This document shows, one piece after another, positions 1-6,037 of a stretch of DNA of 15,601 nucleotides. The translations under genes were made by a program, and so were the position numbers. The notes under the pieces are model-generated. The model made no database searches. It saw only the letters and a program-made list of their open reading frames with translations, and had not been told where the DNA came from. The first letter of the stretch is position 1. Each line of letters starts with the position of its first letter. This DNA comes from CAYMCV01 sp964389005 (GTDB taxonomy: Bacteria; Bacillota; Clostridia; Lachnospirales; Lachnospiraceae): the NCBI GenBank assembly GCA_964389005.1, contig CAYMCV010000056.1, forward strand, positions 1 to 15,601, written 5' to 3'.

Positions 1-474
1 TGCCCTTGCAATTGCAACCCTCTGCTGCTGCCCGCCCGACATTTCCGAAGGTCTGTGTGTCATACGATTCCCGAGTCCGACTTTTTCAAGTGCCTCTTTC
101 GCCATTTTGTCTCTTTTCGCCTTTGAAACACCGCGATAAATCAACGGCAGTTCCACATTTTCAAGTGCCGTCAAGTTCGCAATCAAATTGAAACCCTGAA
201 AAATAAAACCGATTTCCCGATTACGAATGTCTGACAATTCATCGTCATCCAATTCCGACACGTCCTCTCCATGCAAGGTATAACTTCCGGTCGTCGGAAC
301 ATCCAAGCACCCCAACATATTCATCAGGGTAGATTTTCCGGAACCGGATTGGCCTACAATTGCGACAAATTCATTCTCTCCGATAGATAGCGTAATGCCG
401 TCAAGCGCACGCACCTCATTTTCACCGGGATTGTAAATCTTACACATGTCTGTTATTTCTATCAATGTATCCAT
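1..474 (-). CDS. ABC transporter ATP-binding protein, MacB/LolD type (partial, C-terminus off the window)
   Basis: The first 158 residues of an ATPase that reads without a stop to the window edge. Visible motifs are the Walker A loop GQSGSGKST (residues 41-49), the Q-loop in IFQGFN (Q93), and the ABC signature MSGGQQQRVAIARA (145-158). Walker B and the H-loop lie outside. The N-terminus (LIEITDMCKIY, then VRALDGITLSI) and the linker ELDDDELSDIRNREIGFIFQ are typical of the MacB/LolD/YtrE/BceA-like family. These ATPases energise FtsX/MacB-fold permeases that extrude peptides, antibiotics or lipoproteins, or release wall hydrolases. The cognate permease would be expected at positions below 1 and cannot be seen. 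The start ATG (472-474) is preceded on the minus strand by GTGAGG about 6 nt away. It has its own promoter at 507-535 and is separated from the upstream DUF4097 operon by a terminator. Family assignment is firm; the substrate is unknown. Confidence 0.93.
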   Translation of the reverse strand, partial: MDTLIEITDMCKIYNPGENEVRALDGITLSIGENEFVAIVGQSGSGKSTLMNMLGCLDVPTTGSYTLHGEDVSELDDDELSDIRNREIGFIFQGFNLIANLTALENVELPLIYRGVSKAKRDKMAKEALEKVGLGNRMTHRPSEMSGGQQQRVAIARA

Positions 475-506
475 ATAAAACCTCACTTTCAAACACTCTG
501 CGGTAC

Positions 507-535
507 ATTATACTACATGATTTCGGTTTTGTCAT
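507..535 (-). promoter_or_regulatory. Promoter of the MacB-type ABC ATPase gene
   Basis: On the minus strand ATGACA (530-535) is followed after 17 bp by a perfect TATAAT (507-512). The predicted start near 500 gives a leader of about 26 nt before the ATG at 474. Prediction from consensus match only. Confidence 0.65.
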
Positions 536-661
536 TATGCCGATGCCCAAGATATGGAATCATAAACTGTTTCAATCTCCGAAATATAACGTTGAAAGAT
601 ACTTCTTCACAACATGCACCATGATAAATGCCAAATCTAAAAAACAACTGCCGAAAAAACG

Positions 662-706
662 AAAGAAAAACAAAAGAGTTTCCAAATGTCTCTTTTGTTT
701 TTCTTT
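662..706 (-). terminator. Intrinsic terminator of the padR-HAAS-DUF4097 operon
   Basis: A perfect 17-bp inverted repeat (662-678 with 690-706) encloses an 11-nt loop, immediately after the DUF4097 stop codon at 714. On the minus strand it is A-rich before the stem and runs into GTTTTTT after it. The stem is AT-rich, so strength is uncertain, but position and symmetry fit well. It isolates the following ABC gene, which has its own promoter. Confidence 0.75.
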
Positions 707-713
707 TTATGTC

Positions 714-1580
714 TTATTCAACAAACTCAATTTCAATTGTGGCATTGCTTGTTTGCATTCTCATATCCTTATCGCCACCTTGCGAATTCTCAGGCAAATT
801 GCACTTACCGTTGCTGGTATCCGCACTGATGGTAAAATCTTTCTGCGCACCCTTGATGCTTCCTCTGATTGCTCCGTTGCTGTTATCGCACTCGATCGAT
901 TCCGTAGGATTTACATTTTTTAGTTCCATGGTTCCGTTGGAAGTATGCAATTTCATTTCTTTTGCTTCTACATCTGTAAATCGGATTGCGGCATTGCTAC
1001 TGTCGGCACTGATTTCCTCCGCTTTTACATTATCTAATGTGATGCTTCCGTTGGAATCACTGAAACTAATTTTTTCATCAATCGTAACATCCTCCGCAAC
1101 GATTTTACCGTTACCGGTATCCACGCTCGCCGTCGAAGCCTTGATATCTTTTAGTTCAATTCTTCCATTGGAAGTCTCCAACTGCAATTCACCGCTGTAA
1201 TCTTCGGGTACGGTGATTTCCATAGAATACTCTCCGAATTCCATAACCATGATGCGTTCATACCATAGATAATTCTCTTCTTTGATACAAGTCAATACGC
1301 CCGCGCTCAAAGCTGTATTGTATGTTTCTTTATCATTTTCCCAGTAACTTAGCGTAACCTTGTCGACCTCCGAACTCCGAATGCTAATGGCAGTGTTGCT
1401 ATCGTCAATCACAATTTTATCCACATCTTCGTCGCATTCATAGACCACGTTGTGTTTCACCTCCCGCGTACCGAGTTGTCTTATATCAAAGTTAACCATT
1501 CCGAGTGCAATTCCGATGAATACTACACCCGACAACACACAGATGGTGGCCGCTATTAAAAGTTTAGTTATGTTCTTCAT
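714..1580 (-). CDS. DUF4097-family membrane-anchored beta-repeat protein
   Basis: A 288-aa protein with one N-terminal membrane segment (about residues 7-28) followed by an extracytoplasmic domain. From about residue 134 it carries eight imperfect repeats of roughly 20 residues built around S/T-N-G or S-N-A turns (near 136, 155, 175, 194, 213, 233, 255 and 277). This is the pattern of the DUF4097/LiaG-like 'putative adhesin' beta-helix family. I chose ATG 1578-1580 because GGAGGAAG lies about 6 nt upstream on the minus strand; a longer reading to 1616 has no such site. The start overlaps the end of the HAAS gene by 17 nt, implying translational coupling. Genes of this family are often grouped with PadR and HAAS-domain genes in Firmicutes, and some are linked to envelope-stress sensing; the molecular function is not established. 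The family call is firm, the role is inferred. Confidence 0.88.
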   Translation of the reverse strand: MKNITKLLIAATICVLSGVVFIGIALGMVNFDIRQLGTREVKHNVVYECDEDVDKIVIDDSNTAISIRSSEVDKVTLSYWENDKETYNTALSAGVLTCIKEENYLWYERIMVMEFGEYSMEITVPEDYSGELQLETSNGRIELKDIKASTASVDTGNGKIVAEDVTIDEKISFSDSNGSITLDNVKAEEISADSSNAAIRFTDVEAKEMKLHTSNGTMELKNVNPTESIECDNSNGAIRGSIKGAQKDFTISADTSNGKCNLPENSQGGDKDMRMQTSNATIEIEFVE

Positions 1581-2220
1581 TTTTATCTTCCTCCGTCTCA
1601 ACCTTGTTGAATTCATCCCGATTATTTGAAATGAAAAGTGATTTGAGCCACACTACAAACTTGCCTGTCAGCTTCACCAGTCCCTTCGACATCATCCAAA
1701 TCGGATAAATCAAGAACAGTGCGATTCCCACAAGCAGGATGCCTGCACCGATGGCAAGCAGTCCGGACGCGCCGTTACCGGATACCAAAAACGAAATACC
1801 GATGCCGATTCCGCCCAAACCACTCGCAACGAAAGAGAATTCGGCGACGAACAGAGAAATAATTACGCACCAGATGGCAATGTATACCGATAATGCCGCA
1901 ACAATTAGGGATATTGCAATCGGGAACCAAATCGGAAATGTGAGAATGACAATCACGACCCATAAAGTTTTATTCGTCTTTTTTAACTTGCTCTCGTTCA
2001 TTCTTGTTTTAACGAGCGTGGGGAATGACTGATCATAAAATATTCCGTCCACCACTTCATTGATACTGCCCATGGCGGCAACCGCATCCTCTTCTGCTTC
2101 GCCCTCTTCCATGCGGTCTGCAATCACTTCCTCATAATATGCAATTGACTTGTCTGCTTCCTCCTGTGGCAAGCCGGACAGTCGTTTCCGTAATTCCTCA
2201 ACAAACTCCTGTTTATTCAT
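1564..2220 (-). CDS. HAAS domain (DUF1700-type) membrane protein
   Basis: A 218-aa protein. Residues 1-62 form the HAAS signature (MNKQEFVEELRKRLSGLP, then ADKSIAYYEEVIADRMEEGE and EEDAVAAMGSINEVVDGI), a helical domain usually found beside PadR regulators. It is followed by hydrophobic segments at about 85-125 (two helices), 128-148 and 152-177, and an acidic, lysine-rich tail (201-218). The family is thought to be a membrane partner that works with the PadR regulator and the DUF4097 protein; no enzymatic motif is visible. The start ATG overlaps the padR stop by 8 nt, and its end overlaps the DUF4097 start by 17 nt, so the three genes are almost certainly one translationally coupled transcript. 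Confidence 0.9.
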   Translation of the reverse strand: MNKQEFVEELRKRLSGLPQEEADKSIAYYEEVIADRMEEGEAEEDAVAAMGSINEVVDGIFYDQSFPTLVKTRMNESKLKKTNKTLWVVIVILTFPIWFPIAISLIVAALSVYIAIWCVIISLFVAEFSFVASGLGGIGIGISFLVSGNGASGLLAIGAGILLVGIALFLIYPIWMMSKGLVKLTGKFVVWLKSLFISNNRDEFNKVETEEDKNEEHN

Positions 2221-2533
2221 GCTGTTGCTCCTCCTTAGATATAAACCGATAAACTTCCATGACTTCCTTCCATTCCTGCATGAAACCGGTAATCTTCGTC
2301 CTGCCTGCGTCTGTGATTCGATAATACTTGCGCAGTCGTCCGTTGTGTTCCACTGAATAGACTGTTAAAAATTCTCCGACTTCCAATCGCTTCAGAATCG
2401 GATACAATGTGGATTCCGAAATTGTAATGCACTTGCTCATATCCTTAATAATCTGGTATCCGTATGAATCTTTGCATCTTAACACCGCAAGTACGCAAAC
2501 CTCCAGCAGCCCTCGCCGCAACTGTGTATCCAT
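2213..2533 (-). CDS. PadR family transcriptional regulator
   Basis: A 106-aa winged-helix repressor-type protein of the short PadR class (PadR-s2). The wHTH spans about residues 1-80: LRRGLLEVCVLAVLRCKDSYGY is the hallmark PadR opening, ESTLYPILKRLE is the recognition helix, and GRLRKYYRITDAGR is the wing. The C-terminal helix (about 81-103) would mediate dimerisation. It heads the padR-HAAS-DUF4097 operon. The start ATG has AGGTG about 8 nt upstream. PadR proteins commonly repress their own operon in response to small molecules or envelope-active drugs; the direct repeats flanking the -10 box (2572-2580, 2594-2602) are candidate binding sites. The ligand is unknown. Confidence 0.93.
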   Translation of the reverse strand: MDTQLRRGLLEVCVLAVLRCKDSYGYQIIKDMSKCITISESTLYPILKRLEVGEFLTVYSVEHNGRLRKYYRITDAGRTKITGFMQEWKEVMEVYRFISKEEQQHE

Positions 2534-2571
2534 ATCGCTGTCACCTCATTTCCGTGTGATAATACACCCTT

Positions 2572-2602
2572 ATGCATCATATTATGTCACGCGATGTATC
2601 AT
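2572..2602. promoter_or_regulatory. Candidate PadR operator: two direct repeats
   Basis: ATGCATCAT (2572-2580) and ATGTATCAT (2594-2602) match at 8 of 9 positions and start 22 bp apart, about two helical turns. One covers the predicted transcription start and the other lies in the spacer of the padR promoter. They contain the ATG/CAT half-site flavour seen in PadR operators. Binding is inferred. Confidence 0.4.
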
Positions 2603-2609
2603 GTGTCAA
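2581..2609 (-). promoter_or_regulatory. Promoter of the padR operon
   Basis: On the minus strand TTGACA (2604-2609), a 17-bp spacer and CATAAT (2581-2586). The start of transcription would be near 2574, about 41 nt before the padR ATG. Confidence 0.75.
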
Positions 2610-2700
2610 GGGGTATTTGTAATTTTTATCTGCAAACTTACATGTACATTTCTCATGTTTATTCTTTGTTGGTTAAAAATAAGCAAAAAATCTTCTACAT

Positions 2701-2744
2701 AAAAAAAGTACATTCGGAGATACTGAGAATATCTTCGAATGTAC
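2701..2744 (-). terminator. Intrinsic terminator reading on the minus strand, probably for ribU
   Basis: A 15-bp inverted repeat with one mismatch (2708-2722 with 2730-2744), a 7-nt loop, and on the minus strand seven consecutive T residues directly after the stem (2701-2707). No T-run follows on the plus strand. The only minus-strand gene upstream that lacks another terminator is ribU, whose stop is 337 nt away. Alternatively the palindrome serves as an operator or leader hairpin for the plus-strand gene that starts at 2793. Confidence 0.7.
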
Positions 2745-2792
2745 ACTATGATTAACTATAAAACTTGCTCCGGTGTACGGAAAGGAATGCCT

Positions 2793-3080
2793 ATGTCTCA
2801 TAAAAAAACCTACGGTGTCTCACAAGACACCATGGAAACCAGTGCCATCAGCACCAATGATTGTACGGGAAGTGTTCCGCGTCCGCCCAAAACGGAAGCC
2901 GAACTTGCTTCCTATCTTTCGACATATCAATATCTGCCGCAGCCGCCTGTTGATGCAGACGAGCGGATTGATCTCGTCAAAGACACCGTGTCCAAACTTC
3001 ACGGAACCAAACCCAAGGATGTTGCCGTAGCCCGCAATCTTGCTGAAGTAAATCAACAGAACACGGCAAATCGTCAATAG
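2793..3080 (+). CDS. Hypothetical 95-aa protein, unrecognised
   Basis: A small polar protein that I do not recognise. It has no signal peptide, membrane segment or obvious catalytic motif. Residues 1-30 are rich in Ser/Thr, followed by a proline-rich linker (SVPRPPKTEAE) and a middle stretch with aromatic residues (LASYLSTYQYLPQPPVD). A predicted amphipathic helical part (ERIDLVKDTVSKLHG) precedes a Gln/Asn-rich end (EVNQQNTANRQ). I chose ATG 2793 because GGAAAGGA (2779-2786) is 6 nt upstream; ATG 2787 sits too close to that site, and longer readings to 2739 cross the hairpin at 2708-2744. Its stop (TAG, 3078-3080) directly abuts the stop of convergent ribU. No convincing promoter was seen; a weak TATAAA at 2757-2762 is the best -10 candidate. 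The reading frame and ribosome site make it likely real, but its function is unknown. Confidence 0.6.
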   Translation: MSHKKTYGVSQDTMETSAISTNDCTGSVPRPPKTEAELASYLSTYQYLPQPPVDADERIDLVKDTVSKLHGTKPKDVAVARNLAEVNQQNTANRQ

Positions 3081-3839
3081 CTATTTGTTCTTTTTGTGAC
3101 CAGATTTCATCAGTGGTCGCAATGGTTGGTAAAGAATCATTGCAAGGATGCAGGCGCAGGATGCTTTCAGCAGGTTATGCGGTGCAACCGCAAACATGAC
3201 AAATGTCTCTATGTTTGTAATGGCCGGATTGATTTCCGTCCCCATCCCTACAATTGTCGCCAGCGCTTCTTCGCCACCGAAGAACATCACTGCAAACGTC
3301 GGAAGCAGGTAAAAAGCATTCAAAACGGCTCCGACAATCGTCATGGCAATGGTTCCGACCACGCAACCAATGATGGCGCCTTTTTTCTTGCGATAAAAGC
3401 GATAGATAATGGATGAAGGCAAAATCAATGCACAGCCGATGAGGAAATTGGCAAGTTCACCCACAAAAGCGGTCTCTGACGGCTTCAACAATACTTTAAT
3501 CGGCAGTTTGATAAACTCCACCAGTATTCCTGCAACCGGTCCGAATGCAAAGCCGGCAATCAATGCGGGAAGTTCGCTGAAATCCAATTTGTAGAACCCC
3601 GGTGCCAAAAACAAAAGTGGGAATTCGAGTGCCATAAGAATACCGGAAATTGCCGCAAATACCCCTGTTACGGCAACGGTTCGTGTGCTTAAGATTCGTT
3701 CCGGATCCTTTTCTTTCTTTCGCGCCACTTTTTCAATCACATAGGCAACCAGCACCATTGCAACCACAATTCCCAGAAATTCCAATACAAAAATACCGTT
3801 ATCCACGATCCCCTGTGTAAATAACTTCAAATTATCCAT
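3081..3839 (-). CDS. ribU: ECF transporter S component, riboflavin-specific RibU
   Basis: A 252-aa integral membrane protein that would bind riboflavin (or FMN-related flavins) outside the cell and work with the shared EcfA/A'/T energising module encoded elsewhere. The RibU core spans about residues 50-245: RTVAVTGVFAAISGILM, the LDFSELPALIAGFAFGP loop (85-101), GILVEFIKLPIKVLL (104-118), and PHNLLKA (220-226), with about six helices. An additional N-terminal helix (about 15-37) followed by a Lys/Arg-rich linker makes it longer than classical RibU (about 190-200 aa); I read it as an extension present in some clostridial members. ATG 3839 is chosen for the GGAGGAG site 4-5 nt upstream rather than the longer reading to 3875. 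The riboflavin assignment is strengthened by the FMN riboswitch in its leader. The gene ends flush with the convergent 95-aa gene. Confidence 0.93.
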   Translation of the reverse strand: MDNLKLFTQGIVDNGIFVLEFLGIVVAMVLVAYVIEKVARKKEKDPERILSTRTVAVTGVFAAISGILMALEFPLLFLAPGFYKLDFSELPALIAGFAFGPVAGILVEFIKLPIKVLLKPSETAFVGELANFLIGCALILPSSIIYRFYRKKKGAIIGCVVGTIAMTIVGAVLNAFYLLPTFAVMFFGGEEALATIVGMGTEINPAITNIETFVMFAVAPHNLLKASCACILAMILYQPLRPLMKSGHKKNK

Positions 3840-3908
3840 GTTCTCCTCCTTTTGTGATTTCTTCTTTTGGCGCATTTGTCTTGTGTTTCTCTTTCATCCG
3901 CAGCATCT

Positions 3909-3936
3909 AAAAAACCCCGAGTTTACACTCGGGGTT
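3909..3936 (-). terminator. Riboswitch-controlled terminator (expression platform) of ribU
   Basis: A perfect 10-bp stem (3927-3936 with 3913-3922, minus reading AACCCCGAGT / ACTCGGGGTT) with a 4-nt loop and a run of Ts (3909-3914), located between the FMN aptamer and the ribU start. Its 5' arm can pair alternatively with TCGGGGTT at 4077-4084 inside the aptamer's 5' strand, giving an antiterminator when FMN is absent. Confidence 0.9.
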
Positions 3937-3965
3937 ACACGTCAAAAAAGCATACAGATAAATGC

Positions 3966-4090
3966 CTCTTCTCTCATCCAGACTTTACTGTCGGTTTCGG
4001 AATCTCACCGAATCGGCCGAATAAACGGTTCGCGGACTTACCCATATGGGATCACCGCCGGTAGGGAATTGCACCCAACCCCGAAGAATC
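3966..4090 (-). ncRNA. FMN riboswitch (RFN element)
   Basis: On the minus strand the conserved RFN landmarks occur in order: CGGGGTTGGGTGCAATTCCC, then ACCGGCGGTGATC, a variable stem, AAGTCCGCGA, CGGTGAGATTCCGA, CCGACAGT, AAGTCTGGATGAGAGAAG. UCUUC at the 5' end and GAAGA at the 3' end form the P1 closing stem. It binds FMN and lowers expression of the downstream riboflavin importer by transcription termination (stem at 3913-3936). A promoter lies just upstream (4120-4148). Confidence 0.96.
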
Positions 4091-4119
4091 ACTGATTATG
4101 ATGTTTTCACTTCCGTATT

Positions 4120-4148
4120 ATCATATGTAGATTCACTGTATTTGTCAA
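4120..4148 (-). promoter_or_regulatory. Promoter of the FMN riboswitch-ribU transcript
   Basis: Minus strand: a perfect TTGACA (4143-4148), 17-bp spacer, and TATGAT (4120-4125). Transcription would start near 4113, about 23 nt before the aptamer and about 275 nt before the ribU start codon. Confidence 0.8.
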
Positions 4149-4194
4149 CCACTTTATGAAAAATCATTTTGGGGTTTTTACAATTTTTGCGCCC

Positions 4195-4821
4195 CTACGC
4201 TTCCTCCAAATCATATGTCAGCGCACTGAGATATTGCCGAACAAATTCTTGCTTTTCCTGCCAAATCCTTCTTGCACGCTCGGTTACCATAGGATTGTTC
4301 TCCAATTTGTCGGCGAACTCGCGGCGTGTTCGCTCCAGTGATGCAGCGTAACTTTTATCTTCCGTAATTCCGCAAGCAAGACCGTCCCAGCAAATTGCCA
4401 ACGCCCCTTCTTCGTCCAGCAAATCCGCCTCCATCAGCAGCAACTGCTCAATCGTTAAGTCCTCCGGTGTCTGCATGCGCCACTTATCGGAATGGATGCG
4501 AATACATGCGGCAACTTTCTCGGCAAACGTCTCGTCCCAATCCTGTTCTTTTGCATATGCCAAAAATATTTTCTCACTCAGAATCTGGTGGTTTTCCAAT
4601 CGTTCTTCCACATATCCAACGTCATGAAATATTACCGCCGTATAGAGGACATCCGTATCCACATCACTTCTTCCTTCGCTCAGCCGCTGCGCCCATTTCC
4701 AGACGCGACGGGTATGCCTTGACCGCAAACGAAACGCATGACGCCGTCCACGGTCACCTCCGGCCTCCTGTAATGTATGTGTCACTTTATCCATCATTTT
4801 TTCAAATTTCTCTTTTTTCAT
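4195..4821 (-). CDS. HD-domain phosphohydrolase-like protein
   Basis: A soluble 208-aa protein of the HD superfamily. The metal ligands are in place: H36 (SRHTRRV), the H66-D67 doublet (VIFHDVGY), H110 (IRIHSD) and D133 (MEADLLDEEG). HD proteins are metal-dependent phosphohydrolases acting on nucleotides or related phosphates; the particular substrate cannot be told. The domain covers about residues 28-160; the C-terminal part (160-208) is helical and charged. ATG 4821 is chosen because the HD domain begins shortly after it and GGAAAGG lies about 9 nt upstream; the longer reading to 4953 runs into the end of the ABC permease gene. It starts 68 nt after the permease stop on the same strand with no terminator between, so it may be the last gene of the ABC operon. 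No clear terminator is visible before the ribU promoter. Confidence 0.85.
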   Translation of the reverse strand: MKKEKFEKMMDKVTHTLQEAGGDRGRRHAFRLRSRHTRRVWKWAQRLSEGRSDVDTDVLYTAVIFHDVGYVEERLENHQILSEKIFLAYAKEQDWDETFAEKVAACIRIHSDKWRMQTPEDLTIEQLLLMEADLLDEEGALAICWDGLACGITEDKSYAASLERTRREFADKLENNPMVTERARRIWQEKQEFVRQYLSALTYDLEEA

Positions 4822-4889
4822 TCGTGTTGACCTTTCCGACTGATGATTGATGTACTTTTTAACCATCATATTACCATATGCACGAAATT

Positions 4890-6037
4890 TCAATCCCGCT
4901 TGCGTGCCTTCATCACCGCAAAAGTTACAACCACAATTACCATTGCAAAGCAAATCTGTATTCCCATAGAGAGAAATGCTTTCCCGATATTACCACCCGA
5001 CCGGTCAACTTCCTCCAATGCCTTCACATACCAATAGGAAGGAACAAACCGTGCGACATTCTCCATGCCTTTACTCCGCAATCAGCCTNNNNNNNNNNAA
5101 CAAAAATACCGCCGATAAAAGAGAGCCCGAGTCCGGTTACATTACCGATCATATTCAATATATTGTTGTCCTCCGCAAACGTCGCTGCCAGAAATGCAAC
5201 GGCCAGTGCAACTGTCGAAAAACTCAGACCGTTTAAGACCATATAGAGCGTCTTTACTGTAAAATAATCTTTGCCGCATAATGTGAATCCCAGTATGACA
5301 AGCAATAAGAAGAATACCAGACCCGCAGACAGCATTGCAAGAATCATTCCCATGCCTTGTTTTGCAAACGGATATGAGGATACATTGATTCTGTTCTTCA
5401 AATCCTTTTTGCGAAGTGCAATCACGGCAGGGCCGATGCCGACTGTAAAAATTGCCATCATAATATAGGCAGAATACAGATAAAAATAATACGCGCGACT
5501 GTGTTCGCCTCCGCCCTGTCCCTGCGGAAACGATACCTTTGCTTCGACAGAAAGCGTTTCTCGTGTGGCATTGATTGCCTCTTTGATTTCCATTCCGGTA
5601 AGAAGGTATGCCGTAAGCGGTCTCATGTACCTGTCAATCTGTGTCTCGATTCCGGTCGCATACCGCGTTCCCGGTATGGTCATCATTTCAAGCGGGATTT
5701 CCTCCCCGTCAATCAGGCTTGCTTCGAACCCCATTGGTATACGGATTGCCGCTACAATTGTTCTGGCATATAAAGCATCCTGCAATTTTTCCTCTGTTTG
5801 TTCTATGCCAACAATGTCATTAATCTGTGTCAGGTACGACACCATTGCTTGTGACAATTCTGTCTGATCGTCATCCGAAATGACGATTTTGTAACCGTAT
5901 TCTGAAAAACCTTCTGCAGCATTACTGGCACCTGTATTGGTAAAGCAAATGCACAATCCCAAAAACAGTACAATATAAATCATCAATGTCATTTTTTGTT
6001 GCCAAAGAATCTTGAAAAACACCTTATAAACTTGCAT
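4890..6037 (-). CDS. ABC-2 type transporter permease (second permease), interrupted by an assembly gap
   Basis: An ABC-2 permease of the YhgE/LnrN-like kind: an N-terminal membrane helix (about residues 16-34), a large extracytoplasmic domain (about 35-190), then a cluster of helices. The frame from 6037 reads to GLSFIGGIFV at the gap (5089-5098). Beyond the gap the expected C-terminus appears in another frame (SKGMENVARFVPSYWYVKAL, then a final helix IQICFAMVIVVVTFAVM, stop at 4890-4892). Together the two parts make a normal permease of about 380 residues. An in-frame TGA (5082-5084) lies just left of the gap, so either sequence errors at the contig edge or a real frameshift splits the gene. 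Its start (GGAGG about 7 nt upstream) overlaps the preceding permease by 14 nt. It should form the membrane channel with the other permease and the ATPase at 7165-8103. Confidence 0.8.
5089..5098. other. Assembly gap (10 N)
   Basis: Ten consecutive undetermined bases inside the second permease gene. The real length is probably not ten, or a base is missing at the flank, because the permease reading frame shifts across it. Confidence 1.

Noticed and set aside
465..1200. Long plus-strand frames over the terminator and the DUF4097 gene
   Set aside because: They cross an obvious minus-strand terminator and lie opposite a gene with clear family repeats and operon overlap.
2820..3077. Minus-strand frame of 85 codons opposite the 95-aa gene
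   Set aside because: No ribosome binding site and a composition of a reverse-strand shadow; the plus frame has the proper start site.
4150..4194. Possible GGGG/CCCC hairpin after the HD gene stop
   Set aside because: The arms are only four bases with a long AT-rich interior and no clear T-run on the minus strand; too weak to call a terminator.
4890..5081. Separate small gene of 63 codons beginning with TTG left of the gap
   Set aside because: Its sequence is the expected C-terminus of the ABC-2 permease; it appears separate only because of the gap and frame break.
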